Assembly (NCBI RefSeq): GCF_001753165.1
Contig: NZ_CP017448.1
Coordinates: 62,001 to 126,000 of the forward strand
Length of the DNA stretch: 64,000 nucleotides
Direction: 5' to 3'
DNA from: Acidihalobacter aeolianus
GTDB taxonomy: Bacteria > Pseudomonadota > Gammaproteobacteria > DSM-5130 > Acidihalobacteraceae
Shown: piece after piece, positions 1 to 9,365 of the stretch
How positions within the stretch are numbered: position 1 is the stretch's first letter
Layout of the letters: each line of letters opens with the position of its first letter
Made by a program: the position numbers and the translations under genes
Notes under the pieces: model-generated
Databases searched by the model: none
Told to the model about the DNA's origin: nothing
The model's input: only the letters and a program-made list of their open reading frames with translations

Positions 1-128
1 TCGTCCGCATGAATCCAGGCCACTTGGCGAGCCATGTCTACCTGGTCCCATTGCAGGTAAGACACGTTGCGCTGTCTCAAATTCGTAGTCTTCTCTAACG
101 TCGATCCTAAGTGTTTCAGGGAGATAAG
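1..128 (-). pseudogene. Tyrosine integrase fragment (runs off the left edge)
   Basis: Read on the minus strand, this stretch encodes the segment LRQRNVSYLQWDQVD followed by an AWIHAD motif. This is the R-box region of phage-type tyrosine recombinases (typical form TGLRQRNV..LxWxxVD..RR.AWI). The frame is closed just upstream by a TAG at 129-131, and no integrase N-terminal domain follows, so the piece at hand looks like a remnant unless the gene is rearranged outside the window. It lies at the inner side of an island whose end is the tRNA-Phe fragment near 2.5 kb, which fits an integrase that used that tRNA gene. The rest of the catalytic domain would lie left of position 1 and cannot be judged. 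Confidence 0.7.
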
Positions 129-179
129 CTACTTGATGATTAGGTTTTTCACAGAAGCCTAAATCCTATCCGTTATGTA

Positions 180-651
180 TTAGCAGGTAGTCTTCGCCCT
201 GCGATGCTTGCATAAAATCTCATCGCTCTGCCGCACCTCAGGATTTGGAGTTATGGTTTGCTCAATGTCCTTATCTTCATTAGGCCACTGGTAGTTTGTT
301 TGGGGGACCCAGAACTCAGATAAAGGTCCATTGCAACGTTCATTCACACCATAGCGAGAATGAGTGTCGACCTATCACGGCCCAATGCATGAGTTTGCGG
401 TTTTCGAGGGAAACCCAGATTGCAGGCATGTGGTAGTGGTAATAGTGCTTTGGGTCTGATTCAGAGTCATCGTGCTATTTGTCCAGTAAGAGAGTCGAAC
501 AGAAAAGATGTGCGGCCTCTATTTCATGCATGAGTAGTCGCATGTTGTCGCGAACTGGTAGAGGTAGACGCAGGCGGAAGATATTAGGGTCGTAGCCAGC
601 CCAACGGTGGGAGATTTCCCTAATAGTCAGGGCGTCATTGAGAAGTGACAT
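180..651 (-). pseudogene. Broken hypothetical gene of the island (in-frame stop plus frameshift)
   Basis: A protein-like reading starts at ATG 651-649 with MSLLNDALTIREISHRW. It runs 58 codons to a TAG at 475-477, then continues in the same frame with coding-like text (HYHMPAIWVSLENRKLMHW) to a TGA at 340-342. Coding quality then resumes in another frame (SEFWVPQTNYQWPNEDKDIE) and ends at TAA 180-182. The three pieces read as one former protein of about 157 residues inactivated by a nonsense mutation and a frameshift near 345. I do not recognise its function. Its place next to an integrase fragment suggests a companion gene of the island. Sequencing error could explain one lesion but hardly both. 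Confidence 0.65.
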
Positions 652-671
652 AAAATGTTAGATAGCTCTGG

Positions 672-2321
672 TTACGAATCTTCATCCTGCGCCGAGATAT
701 CGAGATTTCGCCAAAACATAGGATGTATATATACTCTCATATCAGATTTTAAATTAAGTTTTCCTATAATAGAGTGGCTGTTAAAGCTCCATTTCGTACC
801 ATGTCTTGGTCCTTGTTTGATGCCGACCATCCCAACATGGTAGAGAGCGTTAATCAAATCATATCTGAATGAATTTGAGGTTATGCCATGGTTTAGATAT
901 GCGCTTGCGGACGCAGATAAAGAATCAATAATATATTTGTCATCGAATGCTAGTGACATTGAAATCTCATTTAATTGATCCTCTGATATTTCTTGTATTC
1001 TAAATCCGTCCCGCCGTTTTTCTAAGATAGACTTACATATGGCCAAGGATGGATGAATGGATGCCCATTCATGCTCTACGCTCCGAATCCGCTCCTCGCT
1101 ATAATCTTCTTCAGCGGACTGTATTAAATCCACTGTAATAGAGGACTTCCCGGCTGCGCGCTCAAGAACAAAATTCAAATAGCTGATTATGTCTCTTGGC
1201 CTCATGAATGTTCGTTCTATGAGGTAATCAAACGTTTTTCGTTTTCGTATGCTTCCTGGGAAAATAGAATCAAATTGTACAGAGTGGTTCGTGTAATTAT
1301 ACTTTAATAGATGGTTTATTCTTGATTTAACGAGATCTAGAAGATTCTCTTCATTCCACTGTATTGGTAGTAGTAAGTCTCTGTATTTTTCTTCCTGGAA
1401 GCCGGCATCTTTGGTTTTCTCGAAAACATCCTCAAGCAAATCTAGCCACATTGTTATGAGTATTTTCAAGCAACCAATTTTTCTAAATGATTTTATTTCT
1501 TCTATCAAAGCCCTGATTAATTTGTACCGGATTTTCTTAGAAGCCCAGTTTTCGTCGAGTCTATCTATAATAAGATAATGTCTCTGTTGCCCATTTGTGA
1601 AAACGTCCTCCGCCAGGAATTTTATGGCTTCTGCTAAATCCCTGATTTGAATTTCAGAAACCGCCTTTTTCCCTCTTTCAACAATTTCCTGCCTTTGTGA
1701 ATCGGTGAGTGTTTTGGCTGCTTCAGCACTGAGCGTGAAAGTTGGGCTGATACTTTTTACATCGGCTTTTAGTTTGTTCTCTATATTGCTGACTACTTCC
1801 TTAACGCGGAATTCGGTATCCTCCCAGAACTTCTCCCCCCACTGTTTAAGGTATTGAATACCTTTTTGCTTTTGTCTGTCTCTCTTGAGTAGGCCAGTAA
1901 TATTGCTTAGAAACGCTGAAGTAGCGCTTTCATTTTTCAAGTCATATTTATGCTTAAGTAATTCGACTATTAATACATGCTTCCAAAGAAACCTAAACAA
2001 AATGTCTAAATTAAGCCCGGCTTCCTCGAAAAAACTAATTATATTGCTGTTCGATATGTAGTCTAGTGATAAATTCTCGGGAGATATTTCGATGACATTT
2101 TCTTCGCATTCTTTGACTTTTAAAAGTAGTGCGGACTTGCCGGATCCGGTTCTGCCAACGAGAATTGATCTCGGGTTTTTTACGTCTGTGGCAATTTCTA
2201 GGTCGCCTGTATCAATAAAGCAATCCTGTAAAAACTCAGTGTCAAACTCAGCTTGTACCGCACCTATCCTTTGGTGATTTTTAAACTTGAATGTCGATTT
2301 TGACGTTGATTTATTTGCCAT
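672..2321 (-). CDS. Sll1717-type P-loop ATPase, possible island defence or regulatory protein
   Basis: A 549-residue soluble protein with an N-terminal P-loop NTPase domain. The Walker A motif GRTGSGKSA lies about 55 residues in, preceded by an acidic FIDTGDLEIAT segment. A hydrophobic strand ending in LIIDRLDENW, about 270 residues in, is the likely Walker B. This pattern matches the Sll1717-family P-loop ATPases. These often stand alone in genomic islands, and their biochemical role is not established. ATG 2321 is preferred over the TTG at 2354 because a purine-rich GGAAGAG lies ahead of it. The gene is visibly AT-richer than the core DNA right of 2.6 kb, which points to horizontal transfer. 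It could be a one-gene defence system, but nothing here proves that. Confidence 0.75.
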   Translation of the reverse strand: MANKSTSKSTFKFKNHQRIGAVQAEFDTEFLQDCFIDTGDLEIATDVKNPRSILVGRTGSGKSALLLKVKECEENVIEISPENLSLDYISNSNIISFFEEAGLNLDILFRFLWKHVLIVELLKHKYDLKNESATSAFLSNITGLLKRDRQKQKGIQYLKQWGEKFWEDTEFRVKEVVSNIENKLKADVKSISPTFTLSAEAAKTLTDSQRQEIVERGKKAVSEIQIRDLAEAIKFLAEDVFTNGQQRHYLIIDRLDENWASKKIRYKLIRALIEEIKSFRKIGCLKILITMWLDLLEDVFEKTKDAGFQEEKYRDLLLPIQWNEENLLDLVKSRINHLLKYNYTNHSVQFDSIFPGSIRKRKTFDYLIERTFMRPRDIISYLNFVLERAAGKSSITVDLIQSAEEDYSEERIRSVEHEWASIHPSLAICKSILEKRRDGFRIQEISEDQLNEISMSLAFDDKYIIDSLSASASAYLNHGITSNSFRYDLINALYHVGMVGIKQGPRHGTKWSFNSHSIIGKLNLKSDMRVYIHPMFWRNLDISAQDEDS

Positions 2322-2524
2322 AAGAGCAGTCTCTTCCTTGAGTTTTTGCAGCAAAGAAAGAAGTTCGTCTAATCAATGTGTGCAGTAACCAGCTTAGCCC
2401 ATGCGTTGCCGAGATTTATAGGATAGTGTGTATAAGTGAATCGAGTTTTAGATGCAAACTAACCCCTTGTGATGATGTATGCAAACGCCTCAAGTGGCTG
2501 TTAATTAAAGAAATAATGGTATGC

Positions 2525-2566
2525 TTGAAAATCCCCGTGTCCGCAGTTCGATTCTGTCCCTGACCA
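2525..2566 (+). repeat. 3' fragment of tRNA-Phe: island attachment site
   Basis: The sequence from TTGAAAATCCCC through the T-loop GTTCGATTC to the acceptor strand CCTGACC plus discriminator A is the anticodon-loop-to-3'-end half of a tRNA-Phe (GAA). No D-arm or 5' acceptor strand precedes it. DNA to the left (pseudogenes, AT-rich ATPase) differs sharply in composition from the core operon to the right. This is the usual signature of an att site left by a tyrosine-recombinase element that integrated in a tRNA gene. The intact tRNA-Phe should lie beyond the other end of the island, outside the window. Confidence 0.75.
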
Positions 2567-2618
2567 CCCAGAAACATCAAGGGCTTGCGAGCAATCTCAA
2601 GCCCTTTTTGTTTCTGGG
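2567..2618 (+). terminator. Long hairpin terminator downstream of the tRNA-Phe fragment
   Basis: An inner 9-bp stem (AAGGGCTTG / CAAGCCCTT, loop 2588-2597) followed by a T-run is enclosed by an outer 9-bp stem (CCCAGAAAC / GTTTCTGGG). It sits just after the tRNA fragment, so it was probably the terminator of the original tRNA-Phe gene and was copied with the att site. It also lies just beyond the 3' end of sat on the opposite strand and may stop that operon. Confidence 0.8.
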
Positions 2619-2633
2619 TGTCGTGCCGCCGGA

Positions 2634-3806
2634 TCAAGGAGGATTGCTGCCCTGCATGAGCAGTTCGGCGACTTCCGGGCGGGTGAATTCCTCGGGTGGG
2701 CGGATGCCGCGGTGGAGCATGTCGCGGACGCGCGAGCCTGAGAGTTGCAGCCAGGCTTCTTCCGGATGCGGGCAGGTTTTGCGCGTCGCCATCTGCGCGC
2801 ATTCGGTGCAGTAGGCGGCGTTTTCGAAGGGCAGCGGGATGATGCGCAGGTCTTCGGGGGCGAGCGTTTCGAAGATGCGCTGTGCATCGTAGGTTCCGTA
2901 GTAATTGCCGACGCCGGCGTGATCGCGGCCGACGATGAAGTGGCTGCAACCGTAGTTCTGGCGCGCGATGGCGTGTTTGATCGCCTCACGCGGTCCGGCA
3001 TAGCGCATGGCCGCTGGGAACACGCCGAGCAGGATGCGATCCTGCGGGTAGTAGCGCTCCAGGATCACCTCGTAGGTGCGGATGCGCAGGTCGGCGGGGA
3101 TGTCGTCGGACTTGGTCTGGCCCACCAGCGGGTGCACGAACAGCCCGTCCACGCCTTCGAGCGCGACCTTCTGCAGGTATTCGTGCGCGCGATGGATCGG
3201 GTTGCGGGTCTGGAAGGCCGCTATCCTGCGCCAGCCGCGCCGGGCGAATGCCGCGCGGCTTTGCGCCGGCGTGTAGCGGTAGGCCGCGAAGTCGCCGTGC
3301 AGCTCAGGGTTGATCAGATGGACGCGTCCGGCGAGGTAGAACTCTCCGAGGGCACGCACGGCGGTCACGCCGGGGTGCTCGGCGTCGTCCACGCCGTAGA
3401 CCGCGAGCGCTTCCAGCGCCTTGTCGGCGCGGTAGGATTCGGCGATTTCCAGCGTGGCGACCACGCGCCCGTCCCAGCTCAGGGCGATTTCCGCGGCATC
3501 GCCGATTTCGGCCAAGGTCGCCGCATCGGCGTCGAAGACCACCGGAATCGGCCACAGCGTACCGTCCGTCAGACGCATCTCGCGCAGGACCCGCCGATAG
3601 TCGCGTTCATGCATGAAGCCCTCCAGCGGCGAGTACACGCCGGTGGCGAGACATTCCAGGTCGGCCAGCTGGCGAGTGCTCAGCGCCAGCCTGGGCAGGG
3701 TGGCGGCGCGGCGCAGCGCGGCTTCGCGTTCCTCGGGCGGAACGACGAGGTCGATCAGTCGCCCGCCGTGGGGCGCAATGAGTGCGGCGGTGTCGAGCGT
3801 GTTCAT
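2634..3806 (-). CDS. sat: ATP sulfurylase (sulfate adenylyltransferase)
   Basis: Converts sulfate and ATP to APS and pyrophosphate, the first step of sulfate activation in the cytoplasm. The 390-residue protein is of the single-chain Sat type. It shows the nucleotide-binding motif QTRNPIHRAHEYL, followed by HPLVGQTKSDD and VGRDHAGVG, all expected for the family. It is the last gene of the cys operon, 28 bases after cysG. No APS kinase domain is fused to it, in keeping with the APS-type reductase encoded by cysH. The same enzyme could run in reverse in sulfur oxidisers, but its place here argues for assimilation. Confidence 0.95.
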   Translation of the reverse strand: MNTLDTAALIAPHGGRLIDLVVPPEEREAALRRAATLPRLALSTRQLADLECLATGVYSPLEGFMHERDYRRVLREMRLTDGTLWPIPVVFDADAATLAEIGDAAEIALSWDGRVVATLEIAESYRADKALEALAVYGVDDAEHPGVTAVRALGEFYLAGRVHLINPELHGDFAAYRYTPAQSRAAFARRGWRRIAAFQTRNPIHRAHEYLQKVALEGVDGLFVHPLVGQTKSDDIPADLRIRTYEVILERYYPQDRILLGVFPAAMRYAGPREAIKHAIARQNYGCSHFIVGRDHAGVGNYYGTYDAQRIFETLAPEDLRIIPLPFENAAYCTECAQMATRKTCPHPEEAWLQLSGSRVRDMLHRGIRPPEEFTRPEVAELLMQGSNPP

Positions 3807-3834
3807 GCGGATTTCCTGGGTCTCAGGTTGAGGA

Positions 3835-5259
3835 TCAAAGTAGGGCGTACACGGCTTCGTGCCGTTCGCGTTGCGGGCGCGCGATAACCGGCGGAGTGCC
3901 GTACCAATGCAGTCTTTCCGCGAGCGCGGTGGTCTTGCCCACCATCAGCAGGGCAGGTGACGCAATCTCGCGTTGCTCGGCCAGTCGCGGCAGTGTGCTC
4001 AGCGTGCCGAGCAGCACTTGCTGCCCGGCCTGCGTGCCCTCGGCGACCAACGCCGCCGGCCAGTCGGGCGGCAAGCCGTGTGCGGCAAGCTGCGTGCAGA
4101 TGGCGTCCAGTTCGTGCAGCGGCATGTAGAACACCAGGGTGTGCCGGCGCTTGGCCAGGGCGCTCCAATCGTGTTCGCTGCCGTCCGGGTGGGCGCAGCC
4201 GGAGGTGATCACCACGGTGTGCGCATGTTCGCGATGGGTCAGCGGAATGCCGGCGTAGGCGGCGCAGCCGTTTGCGGCGCTGATGCCGGGCACGACCTCG
4301 AAGGCGATGCCCGCGCGCGACAGGGCCTCGGCCTCCTCGCCGCCGCGGCCGAAGACCATCGGATCGCCGCCCTTCAGGCGGACCACGCGCAGCCCCTGGC
4401 GGGCGTAATCGATCATCTGCCGCTGGATCTCATGCTGCGGGGTATGCACGCCGCCGGCCCGCTTGCCGACGAACACGCGCTCGGCCTCCGGGCGTACCAG
4501 CTCCATGATCGGCGCGGATACCAGGGCGTCGTACAGCACCACGTCGCAGCCCTGAATCAGTTGTAATGCCCTGAGCGTGAGCAGTTGCGGGTCGCCGGGT
4601 CCGGCGCCGACCAGCGCGACCGGCGGGGGCGCAGCTTCGGCGCCCTGCTCCAGTTCACGCCAGGCGTCGCGTACCCGGTGCGCGTCGATCAGCGTCAGCT
4701 CGGGGCCGCCCAGCATGCGTTCCCAGAACGCGCGCCGCGCGGGCAGCGTGGAGAAGCGCGCCTTGACCCGCTCGCGCAGCCCGCCCATCAGCTCGGCTGC
4801 GGACGACAGCGAGCGCGGCAGCCGCGCCTCGATCCAGGTCTTGACGTGACGCGCCAGCATCGGTGCCTGCCCGCCGGACGAGATCGCCACGAGCAGCGGC
4901 GAGCGGTCCACGATGGCCGGCAGGATGAAGTCGCAGTGCTGCGGATCGTCCACCACATTGACCGGAACGCCCGCCGCGCGCGCATCGACGGCGACACTGC
5001 GGTTGGTCTCGGGGTCGTCGGTGGCGGCGATCGCCAGATGCCGTCCGCGCAGCACGTCGCCGGCATAGCGGCCGGCGACGTGCGCAATGCGTCCCGCCTC
5101 CAGATCGTCGCGCAGCTCCGCGCCGAGGCGCTCGGCTGCGACGCACACCGATGCGCCTGAACGGAGCAGCGCCCTGACCTTGCGCGCGGCCACCTTGCCG
5201 CCGCCGACCACGAGCACGGAGCGACCGCGCAGGTTCCAGAACACGGGATACCAATGCAT
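3835..5259 (-). CDS. cysG: Siroheme synthase (trifunctional CysG)
   Basis: Makes siroheme for sulfite reductase from uroporphyrinogen III. The N-terminal third (VVGGGKVAARK nucleotide-binding loop, ISSGGQAPMLAR) is the precorrin-2 dehydrogenase/ferrochelatase. The C-terminal part (VGAGPGDPQLLTLRA, VVRLKGGDPMVFGRGGEE, VPGISA) is the SAM-dependent uroporphyrinogen methyltransferase. The protein has 474 residues, close to the E. coli enzyme. Start ATG 5259 gives MHWYPVFW, with VFWNLRGR as the usual opening. The open frame continues upstream only because it overlaps the preceding peroxiredoxin gene, which ends two bases away. Siroheme supply and use are thus encoded in one operon. Confidence 0.95.
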   Translation of the reverse strand: MHWYPVFWNLRGRSVLVVGGGKVAARKVRALLRSGASVCVAAERLGAELRDDLEAGRIAHVAGRYAGDVLRGRHLAIAATDDPETNRSVAVDARAAGVPVNVVDDPQHCDFILPAIVDRSPLLVAISSGGQAPMLARHVKTWIEARLPRSLSSAAELMGGLRERVKARFSTLPARRAFWERMLGGPELTLIDAHRVRDAWRELEQGAEAAPPPVALVGAGPGDPQLLTLRALQLIQGCDVVLYDALVSAPIMELVRPEAERVFVGKRAGGVHTPQHEIQRQMIDYARQGLRVVRLKGGDPMVFGRGGEEAEALSRAGIAFEVVPGISAANGCAAYAGIPLTHREHAHTVVITSGCAHPDGSEHDWSALAKRRHTLVFYMPLHELDAICTQLAAHGLPPDWPAALVAEGTQAGQQVLLGTLSTLPRLAEQREIASPALLMVGKTTALAERLHWYGTPPVIARPQRERHEAVYALL

Positions 5260-5261
5260 GG

Positions 5262-5894
5262 TCAGCTCGGCAGCAGGGTGTAGCGCAGATACGGGCGCGG
5301 CGCTTCCCAGCCCTGCGGGAACAGTTCGCGCGCACGCTCGTCGGAGACCGCCGGCGGGATGATCACGCGCTCGCCCGGACGCCAGTTGACCGGGGTGGCC
5401 ACCGTCGCGCGGTCGCTGGTCTGCAGGGCGTCGACCACGCGCAGGATCTCGTCGAAATTGCGTCCCACCGAGGGCGGATAGGTGAGGCTCAGGCGCAGGC
5501 GCTTCTGCGGGTCGATCACGAACACGGCGCGCACCGTCACCTTGGGGTCCGCCTCGGGGTGCACCATGCCGTAGGCCGTCGACACGATGCGATCCTGGTC
5601 GGCGATCAGCGGGAAATTCAGCGCATGGCCCTGGGTATCGCGGATGTCGTCGGCCCAGCCGAGGTGATCGTCTAGCGGGTCGACGGACAGGCCGATCAGC
5701 TTCACGCCGCGCGCCGCGAATTCCGGCTGCAGGCGCGAGGCCTCGCCCAGCTCGGTGGTGCATACCGGCGTGAAGTCGGCCGGGTGCGAGAACAGAATCG
5801 CCCACTGGTCGCCGATCCAGTCGTGGAAGTCGATGGGGCCTTCGGTGGTCGCGACGCTGAAGTCGGGGACGATCTGATTGAGTTGCAGGGTCAT
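5262..5894 (-). CDS. 1-Cys peroxiredoxin (AhpC/TSA family, Prx6 type)
   Basis: A 210-residue thiol peroxidase. The peroxidatic cysteine lies in [15 protein letters not shown] near residue 45. The long C-terminal region with [17 protein letters not shown] and TPVNWRPGE is typical of the Prx6 group, which reduces hydroperoxides with a single conserved cysteine. The start overlaps the cysI stop (ATGA at 5894-5891), so the two are translationally coupled. A peroxidase between sulfite reductase and siroheme synthase may protect the oxygen-sensitive Fe-S/siroheme centre or respond to oxidants made by it. That role is an inference from position. Confidence 0.92.
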   Translation of the reverse strand: MTLQLNQIVPDFSVATTEGPIDFHDWIGDQWAILFSHPADFTPVCTTELGEASRLQPEFAARGVKLIGLSVDPLDDHLGWADDIRDTQGHALNFPLIADQDRIVSTAYGMVHPEADPKVTVRAVFVIDPQKRLRLSLTYPPSVGRNFDEILRVVDALQTSDRATVATPVNWRPGERVIIPPAVSDERARELFPQGWEAPRPYLRYTLLPS

Positions 5895-7585
5895 GTGCGG
5901 GTTCCTCGTGAGGTGGTTGAAGTGGCCCCGATCAGTTCGAGGCGGTGCAGAAAATCGCCGAAGCCTTCGCCCGCGGCGCGTTCCTCGGCAAAGCGCGCGA
6001 ACAGCGGGCGCAGGGTGTCGACCAGCGCGGCTTCGTCCACGGCTTCGCGCACCCGCGTGTTGAGCCGGGTGCCGGCGCGGTCGCTGCCCAGATACAGGTC
6101 GTAGAGCCCCGGTGCCTTGCCGACCAGGCCGATCTCGGCCAGGTACGGCCGGGCGCAGCCATTGGGGCAGCCAGTCATGCGCAGCGACAGGTCCTCGCGC
6201 GCCAGGCCGAACTCGTCCAGCAGCCCGTTGAGTCGGCGGATCAGTTGCGGCAGGTAGCGCTCGCTTTCGGCCATCGCCAGCGGGCAGGTGGGCAGGGCGA
6301 CGCAGGCCATGGCGCCGCTCTCCAGCGGCGTGAGCCGCGGGGCCAGCTCCAGCGCACGACGGGCGAGCAGCGCCTCGATGCGTGAGCGCGCCTCGGTGGT
6401 GACGCCGACCAGCACCAGATTCTGGTTGCAGGTCAGGTGCAGTTCGCCGCCGTGGGTTTCGACGAGTTCGTCCAGATCGCTCAGCGGCAGGTATTCCGGA
6501 CTGTCGTCCACGATGCGCCCGCCCGGCACGTAAAGCGTGAGGCTGGCCGTGCCGTCGGCATGTTCGACCCAGCCGAACTCATCGCTGGAGGTGTCGAAGG
6601 CGGCGGGCCGTGCCGGCGCCAGTGCGAAACCGCAGCGGTGCGTCACGTCCGCGACGAAGGCGTCCAGCCCCATGCGGTCGATGGTGTACTTGAGGCGGGC
6701 CTGGGCGCGGTCGCTGCGGTTGCCGTGATCGCGCTGCGTGGCGACCACCGCCTCGGTCACGACGAGCACCTGCTCCGGCGCGCAGAACCCGATCACGTCG
6801 GCCACGCGCGGATAGGTCGCCGGGTTGGTGTGGCTGCGCCCCAGCCCGCCGCCGACGGTGACGTTGAACCCGGCGAGGCGGCCGTGTTCCTCGATGGCAA
6901 TGAAACCCAGGTCATGGGCGAACACGTCCACGTCGTTGGACGGCGGGATGGCCAGGGCGATCTTGAACTTGCGCGGCAGGTAGGTCGGTCCGTACAGCGG
7001 CTCGGGTTCCGGCTGCACCGCCGACTCGCCGTCCAGCCAGATCTCGTGATAGGCACGCGATTCGGGCAGCAGGCGTTCGGCGATGCGGCATGCCCAGCCG
7101 TACACCGCGCCGTGCAGGCTGGAGCGGTTCGGATTGGCGCAGGCGATGACGTTGCGGTTGATGTCGCCGCAGGCGCTGATGGTGTCCAGCAGCACGCGGT
7201 CCAGTGCCTGCACGGCCGGCTTGAGGTCCTGCTTGAACAGGCCGTGGAACTGGATGCTCTGGCGGCTGGTGATGCGCAGGCTGCCGTTGCCGTATTCGCG
7301 GGCAATGCGCCCCAATGCCAGCCACTGCGTGCTGCTCAGCACGCCGCCGGGCAGACGCAGGCGGGCCATGAACTGATACTGCGGCTCCAGCTTGCGGCGC
7401 TGGCGCTCGGCGCGCAGGTCGCGGTCGTCCTGCTGGTAGATGCCGTGAAACTTGATCACCTGCGTGTCGTCGGCGTGCACCGCGCCGGTGTGGCCCAGCG
7501 CCAGACTCTCGACCAGACTGCCGCGCAGGCCGCGACTCGCGGCCTTGATGCGCTCGACATCGGAAAGCGGTTTTTCAGTAGACAT
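5891..7585 (-). CDS. cysI: Sulfite reductase hemoprotein subunit
   Basis: Six-electron reduction of sulfite to sulfide at a siroheme-[4Fe-4S] centre. The 564-residue protein shows both cysteine pairs that hold the cluster, TCPLAMAES and [15 protein letters not shown], plus the N-terminal ferredoxin-like half ([12 protein letters not shown]) and the siroheme-contact arginine region [10 protein letters not shown]. The length matches CysI of NADPH-dependent sulfite reductase. It overlaps cysJ by 11 bases and the following peroxiredoxin by 4, so the three genes form a coupled unit. Confidence 0.96.
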   Translation of the reverse strand: MSTEKPLSDVERIKAASRGLRGSLVESLALGHTGAVHADDTQVIKFHGIYQQDDRDLRAERQRRKLEPQYQFMARLRLPGGVLSSTQWLALGRIAREYGNGSLRITSRQSIQFHGLFKQDLKPAVQALDRVLLDTISACGDINRNVIACANPNRSSLHGAVYGWACRIAERLLPESRAYHEIWLDGESAVQPEPEPLYGPTYLPRKFKIALAIPPSNDVDVFAHDLGFIAIEEHGRLAGFNVTVGGGLGRSHTNPATYPRVADVIGFCAPEQVLVVTEAVVATQRDHGNRSDRAQARLKYTIDRMGLDAFVADVTHRCGFALAPARPAAFDTSSDEFGWVEHADGTASLTLYVPGGRIVDDSPEYLPLSDLDELVETHGGELHLTCNQNLVLVGVTTEARSRIEALLARRALELAPRLTPLESGAMACVALPTCPLAMAESERYLPQLIRRLNGLLDEFGLAREDLSLRMTGCPNGCARPYLAEIGLVGKAPGLYDLYLGSDRAGTRLNTRVREAVDEAALVDTLRPLFARFAEERAAGEGFGDFLHRLELIGATSTTSRGTRT

Positions 7586-9365
7586 CGCGGTGGTATCTCC
7601 CGGTGTGCTTGAGGTCCTCGACGTAGCCCTCGGCCCGTTCGGCGGTCAGCCCGCCGGCCGCGCCGACCAGATCGATCAATGCCCGGTGCACGTCATGGCC
7701 CAGCCGCTCCGAGCCGCAGACATAGATCGCCGCGCCTTCTTCCAGCCAGGCATAAACCTCGGCGCCGCGCTCGCGCAGGCGGTCCTGCACGTAGACCTTG
7801 CGCGGCTGGTCGCGCGAGAAGGCCACGTCCAGACGGGTCAGCAGGCCGCCCTCCAGCCAGTGCAGCCATTCGCGTTGATAGAGGAAGTCGGTACGGCGGT
7901 TGCGGTCGCCGAAAAACAGCCAATTGCGCCCCTGCGCGCCCAGCGCCTCGCGCTCCTGCAGAAAGGCGCGATAGGGCGCGACGCCGGTGCCGGCGCCGAT
8001 CAGGATGATCGGGCGCGCCGGGTCTTCCGGCAGGCGGAAGGCTGCGTGTCCTTCGATGAACACAGGCACCTCCCCGCCCTCGGCCAGGCGTTCGACCAGC
8101 AGGGTCGAGGCCACCCCCAGGCGCACCCGGCCGCGGCTCTCCCAACGCACCGGCGCCACGGTCAGATGGGCCTCGTCGGGATAGGCGAGCGGGCTGGAGG
8201 CGATGGAGTAGCGCCGTGCGGGCAGCACGCGCAGCAGGTCGCCGAAATCCTGCGCGGACAGGTCCTGCGCCGGATGCTCATGGATCAGGTCGAGCACGTC
8301 GCGCCCGGTCATCCATGCGGTCAGCGCTTCGCCGTCGCGCGCCAGTCCGCGCAATGCGTCCGAGTCGGCGAGCTCGGCGTAGCGTTCCACCAGGGGGCGC
8401 GTCAGCCGCGAGATTTCGTAGCGCGAGGCGAGCGCCTCGGCCAGCGAGCACTCGCCATGCCGGGTTGCGATCGTGGCGTCGCCGTTCAGACCCAGCCGGG
8501 TCACCAGCGAGTCCACCAGTTCGGGCGGGTTCGACGGCACGATGGAGAGGCAGTCGCCGGCGGCGAAGTCGATGCCCGAGCCGGCCAGATCCAGCTCCAG
8601 GTGCCACACGCGACGGGTCGAACCCTCGGCGGTCAGCGGCAGGCGTTCGAGTAGCGGGGCGGCGAAGGGCCTGTGCCGCGTCCACGAGACCGGTTCAGTG
8701 GCCGCGGACACGGCGGATACCGTCGACGCCCCGCTTCGCGGCTCGTCGAACAATCCCAGGACGCGTTCGGTCCAGACCTGAGCGTCGTCCTCGTAGTCCA
8801 CATCGCAATCGACGCGTTCGGCGAGGCGCGTGGCGCCGGCGGCGACCAACGCCTCATCGAACTCCCTGCCCGTCTGGCAGAAGCGCGGGTAACTCGCGTC
8901 GCCCAGGGCGAGCACGGCGTAGCGCGTGCCGGTCAGGTCCGGCGCGCGCGGTCCGGTCAGCAGCGCGTGCAGCTCCTGTGCGCTGTCCGGCGGCTCGCCG
9001 TCGCCCTGGGTGCTGACGACAACCAGCAGGTTGCGGTCCTCGCGCAGCCGCGCGCGTCGGTAGCTCCGCATGTCCAGGGCCTCGGCCGCAAAGCCGAGCG
9101 CGCTGGCGCGGCGCGCCACGCGTTCGGCCAGGGCCGCGGCGGTCCCGGTCTGCGAGCCGTAGAGCACCGCGAGGCGCACGCTTTCGGTCGCGGGCTGCGT
9201 GGCCGGCAGGGCGGACGTCGAGCCCTGCAGTCCGGCGAGATAGCCGCTGGCCCACAGCAGCTGCTCGGGGTTCAGGGCGTCGGCGAGGCGCCGCAGGTCC
9301 TGAAACTGACGCTCGTTGAGCAGCGGCGCGGAAATCCGCTGAGGCATTTCGACGACCGTGCTCAT
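7575..9365 (-). CDS. cysJ: Sulfite reductase (NADPH) flavoprotein subunit
   Basis: Passes electrons from NADPH through FAD and FMN to CysI. The 596 residues hold an N-terminal flavodoxin domain ([15 protein letters not shown]), an FAD-binding FNR domain (RRYSIASSP) and an NADP domain ([17 protein letters not shown]), ending in the family's RYHRDVY tail. ATG 9365 is chosen because it gives the usual length and overlaps the cysH stop in an ATGA. A longer frame upstream lies inside cysH. Confidence 0.95.
   Translation of the reverse strand: MSTVVEMPQRISAPLLNERQFQDLRRLADALNPEQLLWASGYLAGLQGSTSALPATQPATESVRLAVLYGSQTGTAAALAERVARRASALGFAAEALDMRSYRRARLREDRNLLVVVSTQGDGEPPDSAQELHALLTGPRAPDLTGTRYAVLALGDASYPRFCQTGREFDEALVAAGATRLAERVDCDVDYEDDAQVWTERVLGLFDEPRSGASTVSAVSAATEPVSWTRHRPFAAPLLERLPLTAEGSTRRVWHLELDLAGSGIDFAAGDCLSIVPSNPPELVDSLVTRLGLNGDATIATRHGECSLAEALASRYEISRLTRPLVERYAELADSDALRGLARDGEALTAWMTGRDVLDLIHEHPAQDLSAQDFGDLLRVLPARRYSIASSPLAYPDEAHLTVAPVRWESRGRVRLGVASTLLVERLAEGGEVPVFIEGHAAFRLPEDPARPIILIGAGTGVAPYRAFLQEREALGAQGRNWLFFGDRNRRTDFLYQREWLHWLEGGLLTRLDVAFSRDQPRKVYVQDRLRERGAEVYAWLEEGAAIYVCGSERLGHDVHRALIDLVGAAGGLTAERAEGYVEDLKHTGRYHRDVY

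Noticed and set aside
655-843. 62-codon plus-strand frame at the island end
   Set aside because: Antisense to the 3' end of the ATPase gene and without start signals.
2416-2949. 177-codon minus-strand frame across the tRNA-Phe fragment
   Set aside because: Its GQNRTADTGIF text is the well-known artefact of translating a tRNA 3' end. The rest is antisense-frame noise from sat.
6437-8654. Two long plus-strand frames opposite cysI and cysJ
   Set aside because: Both are antisense to recognised subunits with complete cofactor motifs, and the products look like translation noise.
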